Assembly: GCF_964026435.1 (NCBI RefSeq) | Contig: NZ_OZ032147.1 | Coordinates: forward strand, 496,001 to 560,000 | Direction: 5' to 3' | Length of the DNA stretch: 64,000 bases | From: Rickettsia endosymbiont of Gonocerus acuteangulatus | GTDB taxonomy: Bacteria > Pseudomonadota > Alphaproteobacteria > Rickettsiales > Rickettsiaceae | In this document: piece by piece, positions 40,016 to 48,219 of the stretch | Layout of the letters: each line of letters opens with the position of its first letter | Position numbering within the stretch: the first letter of the stretch is position 1 | Program-made: the position numbers and the translations under genes | Notes under the pieces: model-generated | Database searches by the model: none | The model's input: only the letters and a program-made list of their open reading frames with translations | What the model was told of the DNA's origin: nothing

Positions 40016-41437
40016 ATGATAAGAATAAATATGTATACAACAATTATCACCCTTTATAAACAAGGCAATAGTCAAAGGAATATTGCCAAACTAACAAGAA
40101 CAGACCGCAAAACAGTACGAAAAATAATAAACCGCTATGTAGAGGCTGGTACAGAATCCCCAGCAATCTATGAACGATCTTCAGTTTTGGATTTTTGGCA
40201 CGAAAAAATAATTGAGTTATTAGAAAAAAATCTGAGTTACATAAGAATTTTTGAGGAGTTAAAAAATCAAGGTTATACAAGCAGTTATACTTCTTTGACC
40301 CGTTATATCAAAAAATATAAAATTAAGGATAACAGTTGCATTCGTTTTCATACTTTAGCAGGAGAGGAAGCACAAGTAGATTTTGGTGACATAGGCTTAC
40401 AGTATAATTCTAAAGGGCGTAGAGTTAAAGCATATGTATTTAATATGCGTTTAAGCTATAGTCGCCTTGATTATTATGAAGTAGTGTTTGATCAAAGTTG
40501 TCAAACATGGATTCAATGTCATATCAATGCATTTAATTATTTTGCTGGTAGTCCAAAAGTAATAAAACTTGATAATCTTAAAGCTGGAGTAGTAGATGCC
40601 AATTTTTATGAGCCAGTATATCAGAAGGAATATAAGTGCTTAGCCGATCATTATGGAATTTTACTTTCTCCTTGTCGAGTGTATCAACCGCAAGAAAAAG
40701 GCAAAGTTGAGTCGGGAATAAAATACGTTAAAAATAATTTTTTTGCTGGTCGTAAATTTGATAGATATGAAGAATTAACAAATGGTCTTGCAAATTGGTT
40801 AAATAAGGCCAATAGCCGAATACATGGTACTACTAAGAGAATACCTAGAGAACTGTTTGAGCAAGAGGAAAGAAGTAGTTTGATTCCTTTACCATTAGAA
40901 ACTTTTGATTTGTCATCTTGGCATAATCGAAAAGTAGCAAAAGATTGTCATATTACCATAGATAATAATTATTACTCTGTACCAGCAAAATATATATACA
41001 GTGAGGTAATGGTACAATTGTCCCCAAAACTTGTTCAAATATTTTCTATACAAAATGATTTAATAGCAAGACACGTTAGAACAGAGGGCAAGGGGATATT
41101 TACCACTAATCCGTCTCATTATGCTAAATACAAACGTCTATGCCCAGGTTTTATAGAATATAGTGAACATTATCAACAACAAATGCAGCAGATAGGGAAT
41201 AATTGCAGTTTATTATTAGAATCATTACAACAAACAAGAGTGAATGATTGGCAACGTTGTGCACGAGGTATCATTTCTTTACGTAAGGTTTACAATGATG
41301 ACTTAATAGATAAAGCCTGTCATAGAGCACTACATTATGGTATAAGTTCTTACTCTAAAATTAAGAATATTTTAAATAGTAATGCAGTAAACTTACCATT
41401 ACCAGAGTTTGGAGGTAATAATGCAGAACTTATTTAA
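40016..41437 (+). CDS. istA: IS21-family transposase IstA (copy 3)
   Basis: 473 residues with the same protein sequence as 19063-20484 (D122, D186 and E232 present). Overlaps istB by 17 bp. Intact, so with istB this is a second potentially active set. Confidence 0.95.
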   Translation: MIRINMYTTIITLYKQGNSQRNIAKLTRTDRKTVRKIINRYVEAGTESPAIYERSSVLDFWHEKIIELLEKNLSYIRIFEELKNQGYTSSYTSLTRYIKKYKIKDNSCIRFHTLAGEEAQVDFGDIGLQYNSKGRRVKAYVFNMRLSYSRLDYYEVVFDQSCQTWIQCHINAFNYFAGSPKVIKLDNLKAGVVDANFYEPVYQKEYKCLADHYGILLSPCRVYQPQEKGKVESGIKYVKNNFFAGRKFDRYEELTNGLANWLNKANSRIHGTTKRIPRELFEQEERSSLIPLPLETFDLSSWHNRKVAKDCHITIDNNYYSVPAKYIYSEVMVQLSPKLVQIFSIQNDLIARHVRTEGKGIFTTNPSHYAKYKRLCPGFIEYSEHYQQQMQQIGNNCSLLLESLQQTRVNDWQRCARGIISLRKVYNDDLIDKACHRALHYGISSYSKIKNILNSNAVNLPLPEFGGNNAELI

Positions 41438-42164
41438 TGACCTACGAAGCTTTAGATTATCAGGTATAGTCAATAGTTTAAATGAAAGGATTATTTATGC
41501 TCAAAATAATAAACTAGGATTTAAAGAATTTCTATCACTATTATGTGAAGATGAAAAATCTAACCGTAAGGATAATAATTACCGTCGCCGTAAAAGTGCT
41601 GCTAAATTGCCGGTAACTAAAAATTTAGAAGACTTTGATTTTAATTTCCAACCAAGTGTTGATGCCAAAGTAATAAGTGATTTATCAACTTGTGATTATA
41701 TTAATACTAAGGGAAATGTAATATTCATAGGTGATTCAGGAACTGGGAAAACTCATCTTGCCATTGGGCTAGCATTAAAAGCTTTAACACGAGAATACTC
41801 TGTATATTTTACTACGGTATCGGATATGCTTTATAATTTACATATTGCAAGAGCAGATAATAGTTATCACAAAAAGGTTAAATTACTCCTATCGTTTGAT
41901 TTATTAATTCTTGATGAGCTCGGGTTTAAGCAATTGCCAAAACATTCAGTAGAAGACTTTTTTAATATTATTGCTAAACGATATGAAAATAAATCTACCA
42001 TTATTACCACAAACAAGGATTTTGAAAAATGGAATGAAATATTTGCTGATGAAGTATTAACTCATGCAATTATTGATCGAGTGGTACATCATGCTCATAT
42101 ACTAAACATAAAAGGTAAAAGTTATCGTATTAATAACTATAAATCTGGAGGTAATATGGCATAA
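41421..42164 (+). CDS. istB: IS21 helper ATPase IstB (copy 3)
   Basis: Same protein as 20468-21211. The start is chosen at the ATG 4 bp after GGAGGT. Walker A GDSGTGKTHLA, Walker B LLILDELGF. Confidence 0.94.
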   Translation: MQNLFNDLRSFRLSGIVNSLNERIIYAQNNKLGFKEFLSLLCEDEKSNRKDNNYRRRKSAAKLPVTKNLEDFDFNFQPSVDAKVISDLSTCDYINTKGNVIFIGDSGTGKTHLAIGLALKALTREYSVYFTTVSDMLYNLHIARADNSYHKKVKLLLSFDLLILDELGFKQLPKHSVEDFFNIIAKRYENKSTIITTNKDFEKWNEIFADEVLTHAIIDRVVHHAHILNIKGKSYRINNYKSGGNMA

Positions 42165-43195
42165 AAATTTTTAAATATAGTGGTTCCTTTTTCGTGCAAT
42201 TTACTGGTCCCTTTTTAATTGACAATGACACTATAGTCGCCTTGATTATTATGAAGTAGTGTTTGATCAAAGTTGTCAAACATGGATTCAATGTCATATC
42301 AATGCATTTAATTATTTTGCTGGTAGTCCAAAAGTAATAAAACTTGATAATCTTAAAGCTGGAGTAGTAGATGCCAATTTTTATGAGCCAGTATATCAGA
42401 AGGAATATAAGTGCTTAGCCGATCATTATGGAATTTTACTTTCTCCTTGTCGAGTGTATCAACCGCAAGAAAAAGGCAAAGTTGAGTCGGGAATAAAATA
42501 CGTTAAAAATAATTTTTTTGCTGGTCGTAAATTTGATAGATATGAAGAATTAACAAATGGTCTTGCAAATTGGTTAAATAAGGCCAATAGCCGAATACAT
42601 GGTACTACTAAGAGAATACCTAGAGAACTGTTTGAGCAAGAGGAAAGAAGTAGTTTGATTCCTTTACCATTAGAAACTTTTGATTTGTCATCTTGGCATA
42701 ATCGAAAAGTAGCAAAAGATTGTCATATTACCATAGATAATAATTATTACTCTGTACCAGCAAAATATATATACAGTGAGGTAATGGTACAATTGTCCCC
42801 AAAACTTGTTCAAATATTTTCTATACAAAATGATTTAATAGCAAGACACGTTAGAACAGAGGGCAAGGGGATATTTACCACTAATCCGTCTCATTATGCT
42901 AAATACAAACGTCTATGCCCAGGTTTTATAGAATATAGTGAACATTATCAACAACAAATGCAGCAGATAGGGAATAATTGCAGTTTATTATTAGAATCAT
43001 TACAACAAACAAGAGTGAATGATTGGCAACGTTGTGCACGAGGTATCATTTCTTTACGTAAGGTTTACAATGATGACTTAATAGATAAAGCCTGTCATAG
43101 AGCACTACATTATGGTATAAGTTCTTACTCTAAAATTAAGAATATTTTAAATAGTAATGCAGTAAACTTACCATTACCAGAGTTTGGAGGTAATA

Positions 43196-43939
43196 ATGCA
43201 GAACTTATTTAATGACCTACGAAGCTTTAGATTATCAGGTATAGTCAATAGTTTAAATGAAAGGATTATTTATGCTCAAAATAATAAACTAGGATTTAAA
43301 GAATTTCTATCACTATTATGTGAAGATGAAAAATCTAACCGTAAGGATAATAATTACCGTCGCCGTAAAAGTGCTGCTAAATTGCCGGTAACTAAAAATT
43401 TAGAAGACTTTGATTTTAATTTCCAACCAAGTGTTGATGCCAAAGTAATAAGTGATTTATCAACTTGTGATTATATTAATACTAAGGGAAATGTAATATT
43501 CATAGGTGATTCAGGAACTGGGAAAACTCATCTTGCCATTGGGCTAGCATTAAAAGCTTTAACACGAGAATACTCTGTATATTTTACTACGGTATCGGAT
43601 ATGCTTTATAATTTACATATTGCAAGAGCAGATAATAGTTATCACAAAAAGGTTAAATTACTCCTATCGTTTGATTTATTAATTCTTGATGAGCTCGGGT
43701 TTAAGCAATTGCCAAAACATTCAGTAGAAGACTTTTTTAATATTATTGCTAAACGATATGAAAATAAATCTACCATTATTACCACAAACAAGGATTTTGA
43801 AAAATGGAATGAAATATTTGCTGATGAAGTATTAACTCATGCAATTATTGATCGAGTGGTACATCATGCTCATATACTAAAAATAAAAGGTAAAAGTTAT
43901 CGTATTAATAACTATAAATCTGGAGGTAATATGGCATAA
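43196..43939 (+). CDS. istB: IS21 helper ATPase IstB (copy 2)
   Basis: Intact and like the other two except for one change near the C-terminus (HILKIKGK against HILNIKGK). Its istA is interrupted, so it could only work with IstA supplied in trans. Confidence 0.93.
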   Translation: MQNLFNDLRSFRLSGIVNSLNERIIYAQNNKLGFKEFLSLLCEDEKSNRKDNNYRRRKSAAKLPVTKNLEDFDFNFQPSVDAKVISDLSTCDYINTKGNVIFIGDSGTGKTHLAIGLALKALTREYSVYFTTVSDMLYNLHIARADNSYHKKVKLLLSFDLLILDELGFKQLPKHSVEDFFNIIAKRYENKSTIITTNKDFEKWNEIFADEVLTHAIIDRVVHHAHILKIKGKSYRINNYKSGGNMA

Positions 43940-44005
43940 AAATTTTTAAATATAGTGGTTCCTTTTTCGTGCAATTTACTGGTCCCTTTTTAATTGACAA
44001 TGACA

Positions 44006-44425
44006 ATATAACGGGTCAAAGAAGTATAACTGCTTGTATAACCTTGATTTTTTAACTCCTCAAAAATTCTTATGTAACTCAGATTTTTTTCTAATAACTC
44101 AATTATTTTTTCGTGCCAAAAATCCAAAACTGAAGATCGTTCATAGATTGCTGGGGATTCTGTACCAGCCTCTACATAGCGGTTTATTATTTTTCGTACT
44201 GTTTTGCGGTCTGTTCTTGTTAGTTTGGCAATATTCCTTTGACTATTGCCTTGTTTATAAAGGGTGATAATTGTTGTATACATATTTATTCTTATCATTG
44301 TATCACTAGATATTTACTTGCTTAATTATCTAGTGAATATTGCACATTAACCTTATTAGGTCACACCAACTTCTCTGGTCCCTTTTTCGTGCAATTTACT
44401 GGTCCCTTTTATTTTAGCAATGACA
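44006..44425 (-). mobile_element. IS21-C copy 4, inverted 420-bp 5' fragment
   Basis: Holds the left end (TGTCATTGC at 44425 on the minus strand) and the first 98 codons of istA (44298 to about 44006, ending SLTRYI). It lies head-on against the right end of copy 2. Confidence 0.9.
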
Positions 44426-45098
44426 CTCTGTATTACAATTACCTTCAAATATTACAGGAGCAATAAGATTACCATTACAAAGACCAGCTATCATACTTAT
44501 TCTAAATTTATGTTGATACACCTTTTCTCCATAACACCTTTGTCCTATAATGCTCCATCCATACTCTTTGCAAGCATTATCCTCTATTCCAGATTCATCA
44601 AGATATACTAATTTGTCTTTTGTGATGGTTTGTATCTTTGCTATAAATTCATTTCTTAATTTAATATCTCTTTTCGGATGAAAATGAGTTTTTTTATAGC
44701 TATAGCCAAGTTTTCTGATTTGTATTAAAATAGTTACAGATGCAATATTACCCCATTGCTTTGCTAACTCCTTTGATGTTTTATTCATATTAGCTTTAAA
44801 AAATTCTTTAAAAGATTCTGAATCTTTTATCTTATGACTATGTCCTTTCTGATAACCAGTTGCTGCTTCTAAAGTACCTTGCTTATCTTTTAATTTTTTC
44901 CATTTATATATAGTATCACGACTTACATTAAATAATTTACTTACCTTACTTATTCGTATCCCTACTTCTACAGCTTTTATAACTCTTAGTCTTAGTTCTA
45001 TTGCATATGCTCGTGCCATATCTCTTTACATGCTTGTTAATATTTGCTTACTATAACATGATACTCTCGCTCTGTCAGTACCTTAATGACTTATGCTA
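44426..45098 (-). mobile_element. IS630-A copy 4, 5' half (673 bp)
   Basis: Contains the transposase from MARAYAIELR (45019) through FEGNCNTE and ends at CTCTGTATTAC. It is the exact complement in extent of the 288-bp half at 29522-29809. It has private changes (VEVGIRIS, ILIQIRK) and the in-frame seven-A run. The right IS end is followed by TA and a scrap of the IS21-D passenger gene. Confidence 0.9.
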
Positions 45099-45218
45099 TA
45101 CAACACATTACGAAGGCAATAAGAATTATTCTTCTAAAGATGCTCTAAATGAGTTATTTATAATGCTTAATTATGATTTAAATCCTAATAAGAATGAGGG
45201 ATGACAACATTCAAACAA
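45099..45218 (+). pseudogene. C-terminal scrap of a second IS21-D passenger gene
   Basis: About 34 codons read TTHYEGNKNYSSKDALNELF to NPNKNEG, the same as the end of the protein at 22650-23465 (here on the plus strand), plus 14 bp of the following non-coding sequence. It shows that a second IS21-D copy once existed here, cut by IS630-A on one side and a MITE junction on the other. Confidence 0.88.
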
Positions 45219-45343
45219 CAAAACTTACGCTATGTTATAGCAAATATGCTAAAAACTCTTATTACACAGCAATGTTTTATAGTGAAGCACTTCATAATAT
45301 CCCTTAATTCATGGGCATTATATCAAACATAGCGTAAGTTTTG
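45219..45343 (+). mobile_element. MITE copy 6 (subfamily Y, 125 bp) at a rearrangement junction
   Basis: 16-bp ends are intact but the flanks (ACAA left, TCAT right) do not match, unlike most other copies. The left side is IS21-D sequence, the right side the 3' end of phrB. Confidence 0.9.
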
Positions 45344-45367
45344 TCATATTATTTCATCAAGATTTAT

Positions 45368-46795
45368 TTACGCAATTCCCTTAAACACCTCAATAGCTCT
45401 TGCTCTAGATAGCCCATAATCTACTATCGGTTCTAGGTAATGATCATACATTTTGTGGAAATTAATATTATGTATGATAGCGGGAGGGACATTTTTTAAG
45501 GCAGGAAGATATTTTTTGATATACTCGGCATCTGGATCAAAATTTTTCCCTTGAGTATAGTGGTTAAAAATACGGAAATAAGGCTGGGCATCAGTACCGC
45601 AAGAACTTGCCCATTGCCATCCGCCAACATTAGAAGCAAGCTCATAATCCATGAGGTATTGAGCAAAAAATTCTTCACCTTTCCGCCAATCTAAAAGCAA
45701 ATTCTTACTGAAGAAACTAGCAATGATCATTCGTGCTCTATTATGCATCCAGCCATCACCAACTAGCTGCTTAACTGCTGCATCAATTATAGGATAACCA
45801 GTCTCGGCATTAATAAATTTATCGAAATATTCTTTTTTATTATTCCAAGGTATTTTGTTTTTATATTTTTCTAGGAATTCCTCATTAACAGTATTTGGAA
45901 AATGATATAGAATAGTTGCGTAAAACTCTCGCCAAATTAGTTCATTAATCCACGTTATACTACCCGGGTTTGAGGGAGCGTTAAAAGCTTTATGATAGCA
46001 CGTCCTTATTGATACAAGCCCAAATCTTAAATAAGGTGAGATAGTACTTGTGCCGTTAAGATATAAAAAATCCCGATCGGTTTTGTAACGATTTATCCTT
46101 CTTGTAATGAATTTATCTAAAACATTCTGAGCATTTTTAGGCTGCCAAAGCTCATCTTCTTTATAGACGTAACCGATTTGTTTTAACGCTTCAGATTCCC
46201 CTACATTTAGGTCAATAGTTTTCAGCTCTATACTTCCTAGTATATATAATTTGCCATCTAAATTATAACTGTAATTTGTTAGTAGCTTATTATGTGATAT
46301 ACTTCCGTTATCTGCTATAAATTTACGAAAAGCCTGCATATAAGGAGTATATACTTTATAAGGCTTATTATCTTTCGTTAAAACTCTATCAGGCTTTATA
46401 AGTAAATGATCACAATATAAATTAAGCGTGCAATCATTGCCTAATAACTCCTGAACTTTTTTATCACGTTCTATATTGCTTGGCTCATAATCTTCATCAG
46501 CATAAATATTTTCAATTTTTAAGGTAGCTGCGAGTTTTGGAATGATATCTAAAGGGTTGCCGTGAAATACTAACAGCTTCCCTTTTAACTTTTTAAGTTC
46601 ATCATTAATTAAACAAAGTGTGTTTGCTAAAAAGGAAAGCCGTCTGTCATGTGGATTTTTAAACCTTTCTAAAATAGTGGTATCAAAAATAAAAATCGGT
46701 AGGATTTTATCAGAATTACGAAGTGCTGCTGCGAATGATTTATTATCATGCAGCCGCAAATTACGCCGTAACCAAACTATAGAGGTTTTGTTCAT
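45368..46795 (-). CDS. phrB: Class I CPD deoxyribodipyrimidine photolyase
   Basis: 475 residues, intact. The N-terminal alpha/beta domain starts SIVWLRRNLRLHDNKSFAAA. The FAD-binding C-terminal domain has WINELIWREFYATILYHFP, GYPIIDAAVKQLVGDGWMHN, RARMIIASFFSKNLLLDWR and ASNVGGWQWASSCGTDAQPYF, all photolyase signatures. It repairs UV pyrimidine dimers using light. No start ambiguity. Confidence 0.96.
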   Translation of the reverse strand: MNKTSIVWLRRNLRLHDNKSFAAALRNSDKILPIFIFDTTILERFKNPHDRRLSFLANTLCLINDELKKLKGKLLVFHGNPLDIIPKLAATLKIENIYADEDYEPSNIERDKKVQELLGNDCTLNLYCDHLLIKPDRVLTKDNKPYKVYTPYMQAFRKFIADNGSISHNKLLTNYSYNLDGKLYILGSIELKTIDLNVGESEALKQIGYVYKEDELWQPKNAQNVLDKFITRRINRYKTDRDFLYLNGTSTISPYLRFGLVSIRTCYHKAFNAPSNPGSITWINELIWREFYATILYHFPNTVNEEFLEKYKNKIPWNNKKEYFDKFINAETGYPIIDAAVKQLVGDGWMHNRARMIIASFFSKNLLLDWRKGEEFFAQYLMDYELASNVGGWQWASSCGTDAQPYFRIFNHYTQGKNFDPDAEYIKKYLPALKNVPPAIIHNINFHKMYDHYLEPIVDYGLSRARAIEVFKGIA

Positions 46796-46820
46796 ATATG
46801 CTCGATTGTTCTAATTTTTC

Positions 46821-46905
46821 TGTCATTGCGAGCGACTAAAAGGAGCGTGGCAATCTCGTGAAAATGTCCTGAGATTGCAATAAAGCTTCGCTCCTCGCAA
46901 TGACG
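46821..46905. repeat. Palindromic element, TGTCATTGCGAG type
   Basis: Arms TGTCATTGCGAGCGA and CTCGCAATGACG enclose GGCAATCTCGTGAAAATGTCCTGAGATTGC. Lies between phrB and the beta-lactamase pseudogene. Related elements are at 57258, 57370 and 39103 (half). Confidence 0.78.
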
Positions 46906-46936
46906 TCTTTTGAGCCACGGGATGACACAGCTAAAA

Positions 46937-47736
46937 TTATTTCAGTTCTTTGCTTATTAATCCTTTTAGCTTCTCTTTTGCAGCCTCTCTAGAGCGAAAA
47001 CTTGCATAAGAATCGTGATGTTCTTTATCTTCAATAAAGTGTACAAAGAAAACTTTGCGGTTATCTTTTTGTAACCATCCTATAAACCAACCTATTTGAC
47101 GATCTTTTAACTTTACAGTTCTATCTTCATTAAGACGATTACCGCTTCCTGTTTTAGCATAAAGCTCCCACCCATCTGCAAAATCTTCGATAAACATAAT
47201 ATTTTTGGTCATTTCCTGAGCTTTAAGGCTTACAGGTAATTGATCTGCTGCAAGTTTTGCAGGAAAGCAATTTGTTCTTCAGGTGAAATTTCTAAAGAGC
47301 TAGAAAGCCACGCATTAGTTAAACCATTGTTCTTTCCCTTATCTCCTGAAGTATCTTGGTTACCATAATTAAATTTTGTTACGTAATTATGGAATTTTTC
47401 ATAACCTAATTCTTTAGTAATAAGACGTGAATACCAAAGACAGCTGTTTTTCATCCAATCTTTAGGTGTATGTGGCTGTTTCCAAACTTCAAGATAATCA
47501 TCATATCCTTCTTTAAAAGGTAATTTTGGATGAGTTTCATCAATTAAAAATCCATCATCATAACCCATTAGACTTAAAACAATTTTAAAGGTAGAACATG
47601 GAGCATAGCGTGATTTGCAATCACCATCTTGTTTAATAAACTTATCATTTTCCTTGACTAAAAAGCAATCTGCTTTAGCTGCAAAAGATGCAGTAAATGA
47701 TATTAACGTAGTTAAATATAGAATAATTTTTTTCAT
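46937..47736 (-). pseudogene. Class D (OXA-like) beta-lactamase gene with a frameshift
   Basis: A signal peptide (KKIILYLTTLISFTASFAA) is followed by the class D motifs: STFK with the active Ser at about residue 48, NSCLWYS in the SxV position (Leu for Val), FNYGNQD (YGN), WLSSSLEISPEEQ and KTGSG. The first frame runs 47736-47230 and ends LQNLQQINYL. The second frame carries KLAADQLPVSLKAQ, MTKNIMFIEDFADGW and the KTG part to 46937. One missing A in a CAAAAAC run explains the break. The reconstructed length of about 265 is normal for OXA enzymes. No mobile element touches the gene. Confidence 0.88.
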
Positions 47737-47860
47737 AAATTGTATATCTCTTAAATCAATTTTTTGTGTGAATTATATCAAGATAAACTTTTACTTCAAA
47801 TAAATAATTTGAAGCATTTCCATGTAAGGCTTACCCTGCGTGGATCAAAAAACACTCTTG

Positions 47861-48174
47861 GTGTCATCTAGTTGTTTGGGAACTAGATCCGGAAAATAAT
47901 AAAAAATACTAATTTTATTAGTACTTTTAACTGGATCCCGTGAATAAATCAATATTACCGGACAGTTATTATTCTATGTCATTCTTAGCAACGGCGGGGA
48001 TCCAGAAAAATAAACATAAAAGCAGCAAGTTTTTTAAATAAAAAGCTCGATTTACTCGCTTTATGCTGGATTCCCGCCTCTAGCTAAGAATGACATATAA
48101 GGTCACCTATACCTGAAAAAAATATAACATTTTTTTAAAAATGTCCGGTACTATAGATTTATTCACGGGATGAC
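47861..48174. repeat. Three palindromic elements nested inside one another
   Basis: The outer element has arms GTGTCATCTAG/CTGGATCCCGTGAATAAATC and GATTTATTCACGGGATGACA. Its arm is broken by an element with ends TACCGGACAG (about 47954) and TGTCCGGTACTATAG (48142). That in turn encloses one with TGTCATTCTTAGC and GCTAAGAATGACA ends (47979-48095). It fills the gap between the beta-lactamase pseudogene and mrcA; no gene is present. Confidence 0.75.
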
Positions 48175-48219
48175 AATTGGAAAACCGATCCACGCTGGCA
48201 ATGTCACCACGGGGTGACA

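Larger units (their letters stand above)
39889..42230 (+). mobile_element. IS21-C copy 3 (2342 bp, complete)
   Basis: Same length as copy 1 and apparently the same sequence. It inserted in the istA of copy 2, duplicating CTATAG. Near identity of copies 1 and 3 implies very recent transposition. Confidence 0.95.
39443..43212 (+). pseudogene. istA: istA of IS21-C copy 2, interrupted by copy 3
   Basis: The first 149 codons (39443-39888, through FNMRLSYS) and the rest (42237-43212, RLDYYEVVFDQ onward) are in frame if the inner element is removed. D122 is in the first block; D186 and E232 are in the second. Confidence 0.92.
39317..44005 (+). mobile_element. IS21-C copy 2, split by IS21-C copy 3
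   Basis: Blocks 39317-39888 and 42231-44005 rejoin to a full element when copy 3 and its CTATAG duplication are removed. Left and right ends are intact. Outer flanks (ATTGC and ATATA) do not match, so a rearrangement followed insertion. Confidence 0.92.

Noticed and set aside
29522-45343. Prophage, conjugative island or single large composite transposon
   Set aside because: No phage structural, integrase, relaxase or tra genes are seen; the block consists of independent IS copies, scraps and repeats, and no matching outer duplication is found.
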